Notes: generated by a model not told the origin, from the letters alone. 64,000 nucleotides of DNA from Confluentibacter lentus (GCF_002806995.1 NZ_NIHE01000004.1:186001-250000); one strand, 5' to 3'. Counted from the first letter of the stretch, positions 43,631-54,184 are shown. Made by a program: numbers and translations.

Positions 43631-43963
43631 ATGATTATAGTTTCTAGATATTTAGTGCCCAAAGGTTATACGGGTTTTGCATTTTTTCCTTTTGTGTTTG
43701 TGAAACATGCGCAATTAAGAAAGGATGCTTGTTTGGTAAACCATGAAAAAATTCATTTAAGGCAGCAATTGGAGTTGTTGATTGTGCCTTTTTACGTGCT
43801 TTACATTGGGGAGTTTTTAGTGAGATTATTTCAATTCAAAGTTTGGAATTTGGCTTATAAAAATATTTCATTTGAGCGTGAAGCTTATATGAATGAATCG
43901 AATTTACACTATCTAAATGACAGGTCTTTTTGGTGTTTTTTAAAGTATATTCGCAAACCATGA
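43631..43963 (+). CDS. Small membrane-associated protein with HExxH motif
   Basis: The 110 residues contain an N-terminal hydrophobic stretch (GYTGFAFFPFVFV), the metalloprotease-like motif HEKIH at about 38-42, another hydrophobic segment (LLIVPFYVLYIGEFLV) and a conserved FEREAY after it, which could supply the third metal ligand as in BlaR1/HtpX-type membrane proteases. It is much shorter than those enzymes. Its stop overlaps the start of the next gene (ATGA). I know it only as a recurrent flavobacterial neighbour; activity is unproven. Confidence 0.7.
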   Translation: MIIVSRYLVPKGYTGFAFFPFVFVKHAQLRKDACLVNHEKIHLRQQLELLIVPFYVLYIGEFLVRLFQFKVWNLAYKNISFEREAYMNESNLHYLNDRSFWCFLKYIRKP

Positions 43964-44850
43964 TGTTCCAATTACATAAAAGTGTCAACCAGAAAATTAA
44001 TTTACCAGATGAATTAGGAGTTGAATTATTTTTAAAACGCGAGGACGACATCCATCCCTTTATTTCGGGTAACAAATACAGAAAATTAAAGTATAATATT
44101 GAAGAAGCTCAAAAAAAAGGCTTTAAAAAACTATTGACTTTTGGAGGGGCTTACTCAAATCACATCGCTGCTGTTGCTTATGCAGGACATGCTTTTGACT
44201 TTGAAACCTTGGGCATTATAAGAGGCGATGAATTGCGAGATAAAATAGGGGGTAATGCAACGCTTTCCTTTGCAAAAAAACATGATATGCAGTTTGAATT
44301 TGTGACTCGGGAAGCTTACAGAACAGAGAAATTAATAAATGACTATCAAGATTATTATATAATTCCCGAAGGAGGCACCAATGCTTTAGCCGTAAAAGGC
44401 TGCGCGGAAATATTAACTGAAACGGATGCCGAATTTAATTATATATGTACTTCGGTTGGAACGGGAGGCACGGTGAGCGGACTCATAAATTGTTCACAAC
44501 CTAGTCAACAAGTTTTAGGGTTTCCTGCTTTAAAAGGTTCTTTTTTACAAGAAGATATTAGTAAATTTGTATCGAAGACCAATTGGAAGCTCATTACGGA
44601 TTACCATTTTGGAGGATATGCTAAAATTAATTTAGAGTTAATCCGTTTTATAAACGAGTTTAAAGGAAAGCAACGTATTCAGTTAGACCCCGTTTATACT
44701 GGAAAGATGATATTTGGAATTTTCGATTTAATTCAAAAAGGGTATTTTCCAAAAGGGTCAAAAATTTTAGCCATTCATACAGGCGGGTTGCAAGGTATAG
44801 AAGGCATGAACAACGTATTAAAACAAAAAAACTTACCGTTAATTGAATAG
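43960..44850 (+). CDS. PLP-dependent deaminase/desulfhydrase (ACC deaminase/D-cysteine desulfhydrase family)
   Basis: With the ATG at 43960 it has 296 residues. The PLP lysine is K39 in FISGNKYRKLKYN, the phosphate-binding/glycine region is SVGTGGTVSG near 172-181, and FGGAYSNHIAA near 60-70 is the substrate loop of this family. It may degrade D-cysteine or 1-aminocyclopropane-1-carboxylate; the sequence alone does not decide. The start overlaps the preceding HExxH gene, so they are coupled. A frame extension to 43930 is possible but less likely. Confidence 0.9.
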   Translation: MMFQLHKSVNQKINLPDELGVELFLKREDDIHPFISGNKYRKLKYNIEEAQKKGFKKLLTFGGAYSNHIAAVAYAGHAFDFETLGIIRGDELRDKIGGNATLSFAKKHDMQFEFVTREAYRTEKLINDYQDYYIIPEGGTNALAVKGCAEILTETDAEFNYICTSVGTGGTVSGLINCSQPSQQVLGFPALKGSFLQEDISKFVSKTNWKLITDYHFGGYAKINLELIRFINEFKGKQRIQLDPVYTGKMIFGIFDLIQKGYFPKGSKILAIHTGGLQGIEGMNNVLKQKNLPLIE

Positions 44851-44854
44851 AAAC

Positions 44855-45688
44855 ATGAACAAAATAGTGCTTATAGTATTGGCGTGCATGATTTTTAGTT
44901 GTGGCTCAAAAAAAGCTGTCACTAAAAAAAAGGATCCTAGAAAAACAAATACAGAGCGTGTTGTTATTCAAAAAGAGACCCCAAAAAGCCCTGAAATTAA
45001 TACCAATGAAAAGGAATCTGGTGTTAATGTTCCTAAAACAACTATAAGTTCTACTGAAGATTATATAGCAACATTTAGCGCGATAGCCCAAGAAGAAATG
45101 CGATTATACGGGATTCCAGCCAGCATCACCATAGCACAAGGGATTTTAGAATCTAGTTCTGGTAAAGGACGTCTTTCGGTGGAGGCTAATAACCATTTCG
45201 GAATTAAATGTCATGATTGGACGGGCGATAGAATATATCACGACGACGATGCCTCACAAGAATGTTTTAGAAAATATGTAGACGCAAAATATTCGTATAG
45301 AGATCATTCCTTATTTTTAACTACAAGACCTAGGTATTCAAAGTTGTTCGATTTAAAAAAGAATGATTACGAGGCTTGGGCCAAAGAATTAAAAGCGGCG
45401 GGTTATGCAACTGATAGAAAATATCCGGACAAATTAATTAGTCTTATAGAGCGTTACGAGTTGCATAAATTAGATGAAGCCGTTATTGGATATAAATACG
45501 AAAAACCTGTGGCGTCCAATAGAACAGGGGCTACCACTTATACCGTGGTAAAAGGGGATACTTTGTATTCTATTTCCAGAAAATATAATATGACAGTAAA
45601 AGAACTTCAAGACATGAATGGTTTAAGTGACAATGCAATAAGCATTGGACAGGAGCTAGTGGTAAAACCATCATCAAAAAACTTTTAA
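44855..45688 (+). CDS. Peptidoglycan hydrolase: glucosaminidase domain plus LysM, lipoprotein
   Basis: The ATG at 44855 gives 277 residues beginning with lipoprotein signal [16 protein letters not shown] (C16). A Lys-rich linker is followed by a glucosaminidase (GH73/FlgJ-type) domain near 75-210 ([22 protein letters not shown], then [21 protein letters not shown]) and a C-terminal LysM motif near 228-272 ([23 protein letters not shown]). It probably cleaves glycan strands of the cell wall. It follows the PLP enzyme by 4 bp and precedes hemL by 4 bp, suggesting one transcript. Confidence 0.93.
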   Translation: MNKIVLIVLACMIFSCGSKKAVTKKKDPRKTNTERVVIQKETPKSPEINTNEKESGVNVPKTTISSTEDYIATFSAIAQEEMRLYGIPASITIAQGILESSSGKGRLSVEANNHFGIKCHDWTGDRIYHDDDASQECFRKYVDAKYSYRDHSLFLTTRPRYSKLFDLKKNDYEAWAKELKAAGYATDRKYPDKLISLIERYELHKLDEAVIGYKYEKPVASNRTGATTYTVVKGDTLYSISRKYNMTVKELQDMNGLSDNAISIGQELVVKPSSKNF

Positions 45689-45692
45689 ATAT

Positions 45693-46979
45693 ATGATTTA
45701 CAAACGAAGTAGTGCCTTGTTTGCAGAGGCAGAACGCGTTATTCCTGGAGGTGTTAATTCCCCTGTAAGAGCTTTTAAAGGCGTTGGTGGAACACCCATT
45801 TTTGTGAAAGAAGCAAAGGGTGCTTATTTATATGATGAAGATGGTAACCGTTTGATTGATTATATTAATTCTTGGGGACCGATGATTTTAGGTCATGCCT
45901 ACCAACCCGTTGTTGATGCCGTTGTAGAAAAGGCTAAAAAAGGTACTTCTTTTGGCATGCCTACGGAAATAGAAACACAAATTGCTCAATTAGCAGTTTC
46001 TATGGTACCTAATATTGATAAAATTCGGTTTGTGAATTCGGGTACGGAAGCTTGTATGAGTGCCGTGAGATTGGCTAGAGGGTATTCTGGGAAAGATAAA
46101 ATAATCAAATTTGCAGGGTGTTACCATGGGCATAGCGATTCATTTTTAATCCAAGCCGGTAGTGGCGCTAGTACCTTTGGAACACCAAACAGTCCTGGCG
46201 TTACAAAAGGTACTGCAAAAGACACTTTACTTGCGAAGTACAACGATATTGAAAACGTTAAACAGTTAATTGAAGCCAATCCTAATGAAATTGCCTGTAT
46301 TATTATAGAGCCTGTGGCTGGTAATATGGGTTGTGTGCCGCCAAATGATGGTTTTTTACAAGCATTAAGAGAACTATGTGATGCCAATAATATTCTATTG
46401 GTTTTTGATGAGGTTATGACTGGTTTTAGATTGGCTAAAGGTGGTGCTCAAGAGCTTTATAACGTGAAAGCGGATATTGTTTGCTTTGGAAAAGTAATAG
46501 GAGGTGGGTTACCAGTAGGTGCGTTTGCGGCAAGAGAAGAAATCATGAATTATTTAGCGCCTGTGGGTCCAGTATATCAAGCAGGAACACTCAGTGGAAA
46601 TCCGCTAGCGATGGCAGCGGGTTTGGCGATGCTGACTCAATTAAATAATGATGCTGGGGTTTTTAATCGATTGAATGAAAAAACAGCCTATTTACACGAA
46701 GGTATTGCCAATGTTCTGAATAAAAATAAAGTCGTTCATACTATCAATAGGGTAGGCTCCATGATTTCCGTTCATTTTGATAAAGATGCTGTGGTGGATT
46801 TTGAAACGGCTGCTAAAGGAAATAATGAAACGTTTAAAAAGTTCTTCCATGGTTTGTTACATGAAGGCGTTTACATTGCACCTAGTGCTTTTGAAACCTG
46901 GTTTATCACTGATGCTTTAACGTATGAGGATTTAGATTTTACAATCAATGCTATTAATAATGTTGCCAGAGTGTTATAA
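45693..46979 (+). CDS. hemL: Glutamate-1-semialdehyde 2,1-aminomutase
   Basis: A 428-residue class III aminotransferase-fold enzyme. [19 protein letters not shown] at the N terminus is the GSA-AM signature, [16 protein letters not shown] marks the cofactor region and the PLP lysine is in [16 protein letters not shown] near 266. It converts glutamate-1-semialdehyde to 5-aminolevulinate in tetrapyrrole synthesis. It is the last gene of a run beginning at 43631 and is followed by a terminator. Confidence 0.97.
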   Translation: MIYKRSSALFAEAERVIPGGVNSPVRAFKGVGGTPIFVKEAKGAYLYDEDGNRLIDYINSWGPMILGHAYQPVVDAVVEKAKKGTSFGMPTEIETQIAQLAVSMVPNIDKIRFVNSGTEACMSAVRLARGYSGKDKIIKFAGCYHGHSDSFLIQAGSGASTFGTPNSPGVTKGTAKDTLLAKYNDIENVKQLIEANPNEIACIIIEPVAGNMGCVPPNDGFLQALRELCDANNILLVFDEVMTGFRLAKGGAQELYNVKADIVCFGKVIGGGLPVGAFAAREEIMNYLAPVGPVYQAGTLSGNPLAMAAGLAMLTQLNNDAGVFNRLNEKTAYLHEGIANVLNKNKVVHTINRVGSMISVHFDKDAVVDFETAAKGNNETFKKFFHGLLHEGVYIAPSAFETWFITDALTYEDLDFTINAINNVARVL

Positions 46980-46981
46980 AA

Positions 46982-47010
46982 AAAGCATTTCCATTACGGA
47001 AATGCTTTAA
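46982..47010 (+). terminator. Terminator of hemL
   Basis: AAAGCATTTCC and GGAAATGCTTT form a perfect 11-bp stem around ATTAC, directly after the hemL stop. The U tract is short. Confidence 0.75.
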
Positions 47011-47047
47011 TCACTAACTAGAATCTAACTAAAATCAATAACTCAAT

Positions 47048-47536
47048 TTAAAATCTTCTATTTCTGAAATTATTATTTTGTGCAAAGCGTTTGTTGTTTC
47101 TCATCACTTTGTCAAGTCTGTTTTCCATGTGCGCTTGAATTTTCTCCAATTTTGTACGTTGCTCTGCATTAAGGATATAATTCATTTTTATTTTTGTAGC
47201 AATTTGATTGTCTAATCTGTCATTCATGCTACTTAAATAGTCTTGTTTTGTAGGTTTTTCAAAAGTGCCACTTTCTCTTTTAGCCTTATTGGCTTCCATC
47301 GTTAATTGTCTTTTAGTGGCATTTTCTAAATTTAGTTTGTAAATTTCTTTTTGTTGGAATTCGTTTAAATCTAACTGCAAAGTCATTCTTTTGGTTTGCA
47401 ATGTGGCAGATTCTTCTGGGGTTAGTGCAAACATTTTATCAGCCATTTCTTTTCTTTCTGGACGTTGTTGCATTCTTTGTTGTGCGATACCTTCTATTGA
47501 TATTAAAGCTAAGGCAATTAATAATAATTTTTTCAT
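47048..47536 (-). CDS. Periplasmic helical protein, Spy/CpxP-like
   Basis: A 162-residue protein with a signal peptide (MKKLLLIALALISIEGIAQQ) and an entirely helical, charged mature part rich in M, Q, K and N. LTPEESATLQTKRMTLQLDL and LNAEQRTKLEKIQAHME resemble the LTxEQ repeats of Spy/CpxP-type chaperones. Similar small proteins in Flavobacteriia usually carry no name. The C terminus is N/R-rich. Likely an envelope stress chaperone or metal-sensing protein; moderate confidence. Confidence 0.7.
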   Translation of the reverse strand: MKKLLLIALALISIEGIAQQRMQQRPERKEMADKMFALTPEESATLQTKRMTLQLDLNEFQQKEIYKLNLENATKRQLTMEANKAKRESGTFEKPTKQDYLSSMNDRLDNQIATKIKMNYILNAEQRTKLEKIQAHMENRLDKVMRNNKRFAQNNNFRNRRF

Positions 47537-47653
47537 GTCTTATAGTATTATGGGTTTATTTGCTATTAAGACTTTGGTAAATTATAATGGTTTAATGCGA
47601 ATACCTTTTTTAACTCTATATTAACAAGAGTTAAGTAGTTTAAAAACAAGTTG

Positions 47654-48877
47654 TTATTTTTTTAATGGAATCTGTAAACTCATGCCCGTTTGAAAATCGG
47701 GGGCATTATTCACTTTAAAGTCCTCCTTAAAATAAAGGGATACTTTGCATTGTGGACGCCCATAGGGATAGATAAAAGTCCAATCTGATAATGCGGTGTA
47801 AAGTGTATAGAATCCATTATGCCAACCGCCATTAATTTCTTTCCACTTTCCTTTAAATACATAATAATCTGTTTCCTCAAACTTGTTATATCTAGATTGA
47901 ATGTGGTGGTTAATGCCAAAGGCATGATAATTCATTTTTTTTGTGTATTTAGTAAACTCAATCTCACTTTGTAGACTTGCTAAATAAGGGTTGTTACCTA
48001 AATCGACGACATCTTTAAAATTGATAAGATTTTTACGTAATAGACTTGATCCTATTCCAATATAAAATTCATTTTTATTTTTAAGAACGATATTTTTAAC
48101 AACATTGGCTGAGATGCCAAAATCTAGAGAGGCATTAAACTTGCTGGTATTTATTCCTATATGGTTTCCAAAATTGGCATAGATACGTCTTTTTCCATTT
48201 TTAAAAAATGAAGGATAGTAAAAATGATTAAACTCCATGCCGCCCATAAAAAAATCATTATTGTTGAGTTCAAGAACCTTTCCATTTCTATCAGTATATC
48301 TAAAACTCATTTGGTTTAATCCGTAATAACGCCTTCCATAAGGGTCTTCACCACCAAAAATATTTGAGTGAAACCATTCAATGCTTTCATCTGAAGTAAA
48401 TAGAGAAAATGGGTGTTTTCCCTTGGTAATAAGATAACTTCTTAAAGTAATACCCAATTCATGATTTTTTGTTAAAGGAATATTGGCATCTACCCTAAAT
48501 TCTTTGATAACGGCATCTATTACAATATTCATATAGTCCGCAGGTGTGGTTTCTTGATTTACAAAATTAAATGGTCGATCGTGCCAAATAAGTTGGCTTA
48601 AATTTTTCCTAACTTGAGGATCTTTTGGCAGATATGCCTCAACAAAGGGGTGAAAATTATTTCCACTAATTGATGTGAAAGCTATTGTTGTATTTTCAGG
48701 AGGGTTTATTTTATAATTTTGGTTGATTCTAGAACTGAAAATCCCAAAATTATGAGTGGCTAAAAGACTTGGGTTTTCTATGCCATTTTTAATTGATAAT
48801 GTATCTTTTTGTTGTCCAAAAACCAGTAAAGAATAATTTAAAAAAAATAAAAGGAGGGACTTTTTTATCATTTTCAA
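47654..48877 (-). CDS. Secreted hypothetical protein, probable outer-membrane beta structure
   Basis: A 407-residue protein with a signal peptide (LLLFFLNYSLLVFGQ). Alternating hydrophobic/polar strands and aromatic-rich turns toward the C terminus (GMEFNHFYYPSFFKNGKRR, YANFGNHIGINTSKF, NASLDFGISANVVK) suggest a beta-barrel or beta-sandwich. It ends FQTGMSLQIPLKK, resembling the C-terminal strand of outer-membrane proteins. No family recognised. Confidence 0.65.
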   Translation of the reverse strand: MKMIKKSLLLFFLNYSLLVFGQQKDTLSIKNGIENPSLLATHNFGIFSSRINQNYKINPPENTTIAFTSISGNNFHPFVEAYLPKDPQVRKNLSQLIWHDRPFNFVNQETTPADYMNIVIDAVIKEFRVDANIPLTKNHELGITLRSYLITKGKHPFSLFTSDESIEWFHSNIFGGEDPYGRRYYGLNQMSFRYTDRNGKVLELNNNDFFMGGMEFNHFYYPSFFKNGKRRIYANFGNHIGINTSKFNASLDFGISANVVKNIVLKNKNEFYIGIGSSLLRKNLINFKDVVDLGNNPYLASLQSEIEFTKYTKKMNYHAFGINHHIQSRYNKFEETDYYVFKGKWKEINGGWHNGFYTLYTALSDWTFIYPYGRPQCKVSLYFKEDFKVNNAPDFQTGMSLQIPLKK

Positions 48878-49228
48878 AAAAATATGGGTTAAAAAAAAGA
48901 ATGAGAGTTAACTATTTAAATGAGTCTTGCTGTTTTTGTTAAAAAGACAAATATATTTATATAATGAGTTGGTTTCTTAAAAAAATTAACACTTATAAAT
49001 TTTTATCTTAAAGAAATTGTAAAGTTTTGATTAGCAATGTTAAACATTTCTAAATTCATTTTAAAACTAGAAACTTATTGTGTCTATTTGTACTGTAGTT
49101 TATTTGTAACATGAAATAGTTAATAAAATTATTTAGTTTAATAGTAAATTAGTAAAGTTTGGTTGGTTAGTTAGTAAAAACCCCGTAATTCTAGGATTAC
49201 GGGGTTTTTTATTAAAAATGCCCTTACA
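48878..49228. other. 351-bp intergenic interval
   Basis: A/T-rich and without a credible ORF. It contains the 5' flank of the minus gene 47654-48877 and, at its right end, a strong GC-rich hairpin terminator (49176-49210). Nothing else was recognised. Confidence 0.4.
49176..49210. terminator. Strong bidirectional terminator
   Basis: AAAAACCCCGTAAT and ATTACGGGGTTTTT form a perfect 14-bp stem with a 6-base loop and flanking A/T runs. It closes the hybrid kinase gene transcribed from the right. Confidence 0.9.
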
Positions 49229-51286
49229 TTAATTTTTATTAAAATGAAATAGTAACATTTTATACAGAAGTTCTTTTTCAAATGGTTTGGGAAGGTAATT
49301 GTTCATGCCGCTAAATATGGCTTTATTGATGGCCTCTGTGGTTACATTGGCTGAAAGACCAAAAATTATAACTTCTTTATTGTGATTTCTAATCAATTTT
49401 GTTGCTTCAAAGCCGTCCATTTCTGGCATATGGATGTCCATAAAAATTAATTGATACTTTTTTTCTTCTACTTTTTGTAAAGCAATTTTTCCATTTTCTG
49501 CTATATCCGCTTTTACGCCCATAGTCTGAAGAAGTTTTTTTAGAACGATGATATTTACATTGTTATCATCAACTATTAAAACTTTTAAATCGGATAGATT
49601 GATATTTTTTTTAACATCTATCAAATGTTCTTTTTCCTGATTTTTTGCAATCTTAAAGTTGACTGATATTGTAAATTTGGAACCTTTATTGACTTCACTT
49701 TCAACAGTGATTTCTCCGCCCATCATGGTTACTAAATGTCTAGAAATAGCCAAACCTAAACCACTACCTTCATATTGTTTTTTTGTGCTGATATCAATTT
49801 GTGTAAACCTATTAAAAATAGTATCAATTTTATCTTTTGGAATGCCAACGCCTGTGTCTTCAATAGTGATGTGTGTTTGTAATTCATTATCTATTTCTGT
49901 TTCGTTATACGTCAAGACAACACCTCCTTTATTGGTAAATTTTAAGGCATTTTTAAGGATATTGTTTACAATTTGAAGTAACTTGTTTTGATCACCTAAT
50001 ACGTTAAGACCTAGCGCATTTTTAAAATTTGTCTTTAAATAGAGATTCTTTTTTAAGAAAAGAAATTGGTTGACATCAATAAGTTCTTTTATTTTCTCTA
50101 ATGGGTTAAATACCATTTCGTTCAATTCAATATTTCCCGATTCTATTTTATCTATATCTAAAATATCGTTTATAAGATTCAAAAGGTTGCTGGAAGACTT
50201 ATCCATTAAATCGATATACTCTCTGTTTGTTTTGTTCAATTTACTGTTTTTAAGCAATTGAATAAATCCTAGAATGGCGTGCAATGGGGTTCTTATTTCA
50301 TGACTCATGTTGGACAGGAAATCCGTTTTTGCCTGCGAAGCTTTTTCTGCCTTTTTTCTCGCATTGTTGAGATTTTTATTGGCTTTTTTTAACGCTAAAT
50401 TAGATTTCCTTGCAAGGATGCTGCCTTTTTGCGCTTTCAAATAAAAATGGACAAGAAGGGAAACAACAATCGATAAAAACAAACCAACAATAAGGGCGAT
50501 ATTTTTAATATATAATGCTTCTGTCAATAATAATTTTTCAGTAGGCAATACATTTAACTGCCATGATTGATTGTCAGATTCATCTACTTCAATTGTGGTG
50601 GTATAAACAATGTTCCTTTTGGTTTTAAGTTTTATGTCTCTGTTTACGTTATAAAATAAATTTCCTTTATCGTCGTAAAGTTCGATGCTGTATTGGTTTT
50701 CTAGGTAATCAACAAACCTATTGAAGTTTGCACTGAAATCCATGCCGCCTGTAATACTCCCTTGAAACTGACCATTAAAATACACAGGCACATCAACAAG
50801 AAAAGAATGTCCCTGTTGTGTCAGTTTTAGCCAAGATGTTATGTTGGTTTTACCGTTTTCGGCATGTTTAATCCATTCATCCCTTCTATAATCAAGAGTG
50901 GAAATGTCTAAGTTTAGCGCCTCTTCATTGCCTTTATAAGGGTTGATCTTTTTAATGACCATTGAACTATCAATCCATTCAATAAATATGAAAGCAGCAT
51001 TCTGTTTTAATAATAAATTGGCATCATTTTCCCAGTTCTCATAATAGCTGCCATTTGTAAACTCTAACCTGTATTTAAGATTCTCAAGATTGGATATGTC
51101 TTCATTCATGATATTCTTAAACTCTTTAGACAATAATGCACCGGTTTCAAACACTTGTGCTTTTATTAAAGCATGATGTCTATCTAAAGATATTCTGTAT
51201 AATATAAGAATTGATGTAACAAGAACCAAAAAAGAGGCAATGGGCAATAAATTTAAAATTTTTTTCCCAATTAAAATTTTTGACAT
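49229..51286 (-). CDS. Hybrid sensor histidine kinase/response regulator
   Basis: A 685-residue protein. A transmembrane helix near 13-31 and another near 262-283 bracket a periplasmic sensor region of CHASE type. A short coiled coil leads into HisKA (FLSNMSHEIRTPLHAILGF, phospho-histidine near 327), the HATPase domain (NNILKNALKFTNKGG, EDTGVGIPKDKI, GSGLGLAISRHLV) and a C-terminal receiver with its aspartate near 615 (LIFMDIHMPEMDGFEA). It lacks its own output domain, so the phosphate would pass on through an Hpt protein such as the one cut at position 1, though no link is shown. Confidence 0.94.
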   Translation of the reverse strand: MSKILIGKKILNLLPIASFLVLVTSILILYRISLDRHHALIKAQVFETGALLSKEFKNIMNEDISNLENLKYRLEFTNGSYYENWENDANLLLKQNAAFIFIEWIDSSMVIKKINPYKGNEEALNLDISTLDYRRDEWIKHAENGKTNITSWLKLTQQGHSFLVDVPVYFNGQFQGSITGGMDFSANFNRFVDYLENQYSIELYDDKGNLFYNVNRDIKLKTKRNIVYTTTIEVDESDNQSWQLNVLPTEKLLLTEALYIKNIALIVGLFLSIVVSLLVHFYLKAQKGSILARKSNLALKKANKNLNNARKKAEKASQAKTDFLSNMSHEIRTPLHAILGFIQLLKNSKLNKTNREYIDLMDKSSSNLLNLINDILDIDKIESGNIELNEMVFNPLEKIKELIDVNQFLFLKKNLYLKTNFKNALGLNVLGDQNKLLQIVNNILKNALKFTNKGGVVLTYNETEIDNELQTHITIEDTGVGIPKDKIDTIFNRFTQIDISTKKQYEGSGLGLAISRHLVTMMGGEITVESEVNKGSKFTISVNFKIAKNQEKEHLIDVKKNINLSDLKVLIVDDNNVNIIVLKKLLQTMGVKADIAENGKIALQKVEEKKYQLIFMDIHMPEMDGFEATKLIRNHNKEVIIFGLSANVTTEAINKAIFSGMNNYLPKPFEKELLYKMLLFHFNKN

Positions 51287-51349
51287 TACGGTACTTTCGT
51301 TTGGTTGTTACATATAAAGGTACTGTTTTTTCCGACGATTTTATATATG

Positions 51350-53050
51350 CTAAGAAATAATTACTACAAACAGGCTACCATCATCTGTTTTTTCAACTTT
51401 AGCAAGATTGTTTTTAGTTAATTCTTTAATGGAAACATCCCATTTTTTATTGGATAAGCCCGATTGAATTTTTAAATCATTAAGTTCCAGTCTTTCAGCT
51501 TTTTTTAATAAGTCGAAAACAGCTTTCGCTTCTTCGCTAAGTGCAACCGCTTTTTTCTCTGGACGCATTTGCGGAAAAAACAATACTTCTTGTATGGATT
51601 GGTTATTAGTTAAAAACATAATCAATCGATCCATACCAATGCCCATACCCGATGTTGGTGGCATACCGTATTCTAAAGCGCGTAAAAAGTCGTAATCAAT
51701 AACACCAGTCGCTTCATCATCCCCTTTTTTAGCTAACTCCATTTGGTGTTCGAACCGCTCTCTTTGGTCTATCGGGTCGTTTAATTCAGAATAAGCATTT
51801 GCTATTTCCTTTCCGCATACCATCAATTCAAAACGCTCTGTTAATTCTGGATTTTCACGATGTTCTTTGCATAACGGACTCATCTCTTTTGGGTAGTCGG
51901 TTATAAACGTGGGCTGAATGTAATTGCCTTCACATTTTTCACCAAAAATCTCATCAATCAGTTTACCTTTCCCCATAGTATCATCTACCTCAATACCCAT
52001 ATTTTTCGCGGCAAGTCTAATCTCATCTTCCGTTTTTCCTGTAATATCAAACCCCGTAAATTGTTTTATGGAATCTGCCATGGTTATTCTGGTGTACGGT
52101 GCTTTAAAATCAATATGATGGTTGCCAAAAGTCGCTTTGGTGGTGCCATTTACAGCGATGGCACAATGTTCCAATAAACGTTCACAAAAATCCATCATCC
52201 AGTTGTAATCTTTATAAGCTACATAGATTTCCATAGCCGTAAACTCCGGATTATGCGTTCTGTCCATGCCCTCATTTCTAAAGTTTTTAGAAAACTCATA
52301 AACACCATCAAAACCACCAACAATCAATCTTTTTAGATACAATTCGTTGGCAATTCGCATATATAAAGGAATGTCCAAAGCGTTGTGGTGCGTCATAAAC
52401 GGACGTGCCGCAGCACCACCAGGGATCGGCTGTAATACAGGGGTTTCAACCTCAAAATAGCCTGCATCATTAAAGAAACCACGCATGGCATTAAATAGCT
52501 TGGTGCGTTTTACAAAAACTTCTTTCACATGTGGATTTACGACCAAATCTGCATAACGCTGTCTGTAACGTTGCTCGGGGTCCGTAAACGCATCGTGTAC
52601 ATTCCCTTCAGCATCAGTTCTTGGTAATGGTAATGGTTTTAAGGATTTACTAAGCAAAGTAAAGCTTTTCACCTTAACAGTTTTTTCGCCTACTTTTGTA
52701 GTGAATAAAATGCCTTCAACTCCCACAAAATCACCTATATCCAACAGTTTTTTATAAACTTCGTTGTATTGGGTTTTATCGTCTCCTTCACAAATTTCAT
52801 CCCTATTAAAATACACTTGTATTCTGCCTTCAGCATCTTGCAATTCTGCAAAACTCGCATTGCCTTGAATACGACGCGACATCAATCTACCAGCAATCAC
52901 AACCTTATTGTCTTCTTTGAAATTGTCCTTAATTTGCTTGGAATTATGCGATACCGGAAATAAATCGGCAGGATAGGGGTTGATGCCCATTTCGCGTAAT
53001 TTGGCTAATTTCTCTCTTCGTACAAGTTCGTGTTCTGATAATTGCGACAT
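51350..53050 (-). CDS. lysS: Lysine--tRNA ligase (class II)
   Basis: The 566 residues are a standard LysU/LysS: an N-terminal OB-fold anticodon domain (about 55-150, [21 protein letters not shown]) followed by the class II catalytic core ([67 protein letters not shown]). A short extra C-terminal extension of about 65 residues follows the core ([20 protein letters not shown] and on) and is found in some Bacteroidota LysRS. It charges tRNALys. Confidence 0.97.
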   Translation of the reverse strand: MSQLSEHELVRREKLAKLREMGINPYPADLFPVSHNSKQIKDNFKEDNKVVIAGRLMSRRIQGNASFAELQDAEGRIQVYFNRDEICEGDDKTQYNEVYKKLLDIGDFVGVEGILFTTKVGEKTVKVKSFTLLSKSLKPLPLPRTDAEGNVHDAFTDPEQRYRQRYADLVVNPHVKEVFVKRTKLFNAMRGFFNDAGYFEVETPVLQPIPGGAAARPFMTHHNALDIPLYMRIANELYLKRLIVGGFDGVYEFSKNFRNEGMDRTHNPEFTAMEIYVAYKDYNWMMDFCERLLEHCAIAVNGTTKATFGNHHIDFKAPYTRITMADSIKQFTGFDITGKTEDEIRLAAKNMGIEVDDTMGKGKLIDEIFGEKCEGNYIQPTFITDYPKEMSPLCKEHRENPELTERFELMVCGKEIANAYSELNDPIDQRERFEHQMELAKKGDDEATGVIDYDFLRALEYGMPPTSGMGIGMDRLIMFLTNNQSIQEVLFFPQMRPEKKAVALSEEAKAVFDLLKKAERLELNDLKIQSGLSNKKWDVSIKELTKNNLAKVEKTDDGSLFVVIIS

Positions 53051-53080
53051 ATTCTAATTTCTGAATGAATTTTTGAGGCA

Positions 53081-53088
53081 CAAAGATA
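53081..53088 (-). promoter_or_regulatory. -7 promoter element of lysS
   Basis: On the minus strand this reads TATCTTTG, the same 8-mer as the rimO -7 box, 30 bp upstream of the lysS start. No TTG lies at the -33 distance. Confidence 0.55.
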
Positions 53089-53097
53089 AACATTTGA

Positions 53098-53128
53098 ATT
53101 ACGAAACACGAATTAGGAATTACGATTT
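53098..53128. repeat. TCGTAATTC-type repeat upstream of lysS
   Basis: GAATTACGAAACACGAATTA then GGAATTACGA; on the minus strand it reads TCGTAATTCC, TAATTCGTG and TTTCGTAATTC. It resembles 4651-4693 upstream of rimO and lies at a similar distance from the same -7 octamer. Confidence 0.45.
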
Positions 53129-53234
53129 TTTTTGGCGTTTTACTTCCCGATAAGTATCTTGAAATTTTATATTAATTGTAACAAAATATGTATTTTTAAG
53201 TCCAATGAGTATCATCAATCAATTATAAAGAATC

Positions 53235-53393
53235 ATGAGTATTTGGAGAGTGTTATTGTGTATATTTTGTCCGCCCTTAGCCGTTATAGGGAAAGGTTGT
53301 GGCTCCATATTAATTGTTTTTTTGCTTTGGCTTTGCGGCTGGGTACCAGGCGTTATTGCCGCTTTGGTTATTCTTAATAATCCAAAAAATTAA
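53235..53393 (+). CDS. YqaE/Pmp3 family small membrane protein
   Basis: A 52-residue ORF starting MSIWRVLLCIFCPPLAVIGK. Two hydrophobic segments are joined by GKGCGS, and the end is VPGVIAALVILNNPKN. This matches the Pmp3/YqaE proteolipid family (PPLAV, then WxxGxxPGxIHA-like motif), which are small membrane peptides induced by salt or cold in many organisms. It lies between lysS and the lipoprotein at 53431, with its own short leader. Confidence 0.88.
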   Translation: MSIWRVLLCIFCPPLAVIGKGCGSILIVFLLWLCGWVPGVIAALVILNNPKN

Positions 53394-53430
53394 GTATATC
53401 TTTGTATTTATATTTTAAAATTACGAACAC

Positions 53431-54180
53431 ATGAATCGGTTTTTTACCCTTTTTTGCTTAGTTATAGTTACAACTTTTTTTAGTTGCCAATTTTCGGAAA
53501 ACATATACATAAACGCCGATGGTTCAGGTAAAATGGAATTTACATTTGATGGTAGCCAACTGATGCAAATGGCAGGCGACCAAATGAGTGAAACCCAAGA
53601 AAAGGCAATAGATTCCACGTTTAATTTTAAAGAACTATTCGATGCCATGCGCGATAGCATTTCGAAATTGCCAGAAGAAGAACAACAAAAACTTAAGCGT
53701 TTAGAGCCTTTCAGTATGCACATGGTTATGGATCCTGAAACTTCTAAAATGCGCTTTGATTTGTTTACGGATTTCAATAAAGTAACCGAACTTCAGGATA
53801 TGTTTAAGGCTATGAAAGATTTTGGGGATATAACAGGAAAGGCACAAGCAAACGAGGCTAACAACCCGTTATCTATGTTTGGAGGCGACAGCAGTACCAC
53901 TTTAGATTATAATTACGATGGTAAAACATTCATGCGCACTGCAAAAATAATAGATAAAGAAGCCTATAAACAAGTAACCGACAGCTTAGGACAAATGGGC
54001 ATGATGTTTGGTTCTTCCACTTATAAATTGAATTACCATTTTCCAAAACGTATAAAATCTGTTTCAAACGAAACGGCCATGTTTAGTAACGACCGAAGAA
54101 GTTTTACAGTTGAGTTTGGTTTTATGGATTATATGACAAACCCCGAAGCTTTAAATTTAGAAGTGATACTAGAAGATTAA
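53431..54180 (+). CDS. Hypothetical lipoprotein
   Basis: A 249-residue lipoprotein (lipobox TTFFSC, cysteine at 19). The mature part begins with a short beta motif (ENIYINADGSGKMEFTFDGS), then a long helical, M-, D- and K-rich region (SETQEKAIDSTFNFKELFDA) and a beta-rich C terminus (YKLNYHFPKRIKSVSNE). I recognise it only as a common neighbour of lipB in Flavobacteriia; no function known. It is 4 bp before lipB and likely co-transcribed with it. Confidence 0.75.
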   Translation: MNRFFTLFCLVIVTTFFSCQFSENIYINADGSGKMEFTFDGSQLMQMAGDQMSETQEKAIDSTFNFKELFDAMRDSISKLPEEEQQKLKRLEPFSMHMVMDPETSKMRFDLFTDFNKVTELQDMFKAMKDFGDITGKAQANEANNPLSMFGGDSSTTLDYNYDGKTFMRTAKIIDKEAYKQVTDSLGQMGMMFGSSTYKLNYHFPKRIKSVSNETAMFSNDRRSFTVEFGFMDYMTNPEALNLEVILED

Positions 54181-54184
54181 TATT

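Noticed and set aside
53132-53377. An 81-residue plus-strand frame overlapping the YqaE gene.
   Set aside because: It is out of frame with the 52-residue YqaE/Pmp3 protein, which has clear family motifs.
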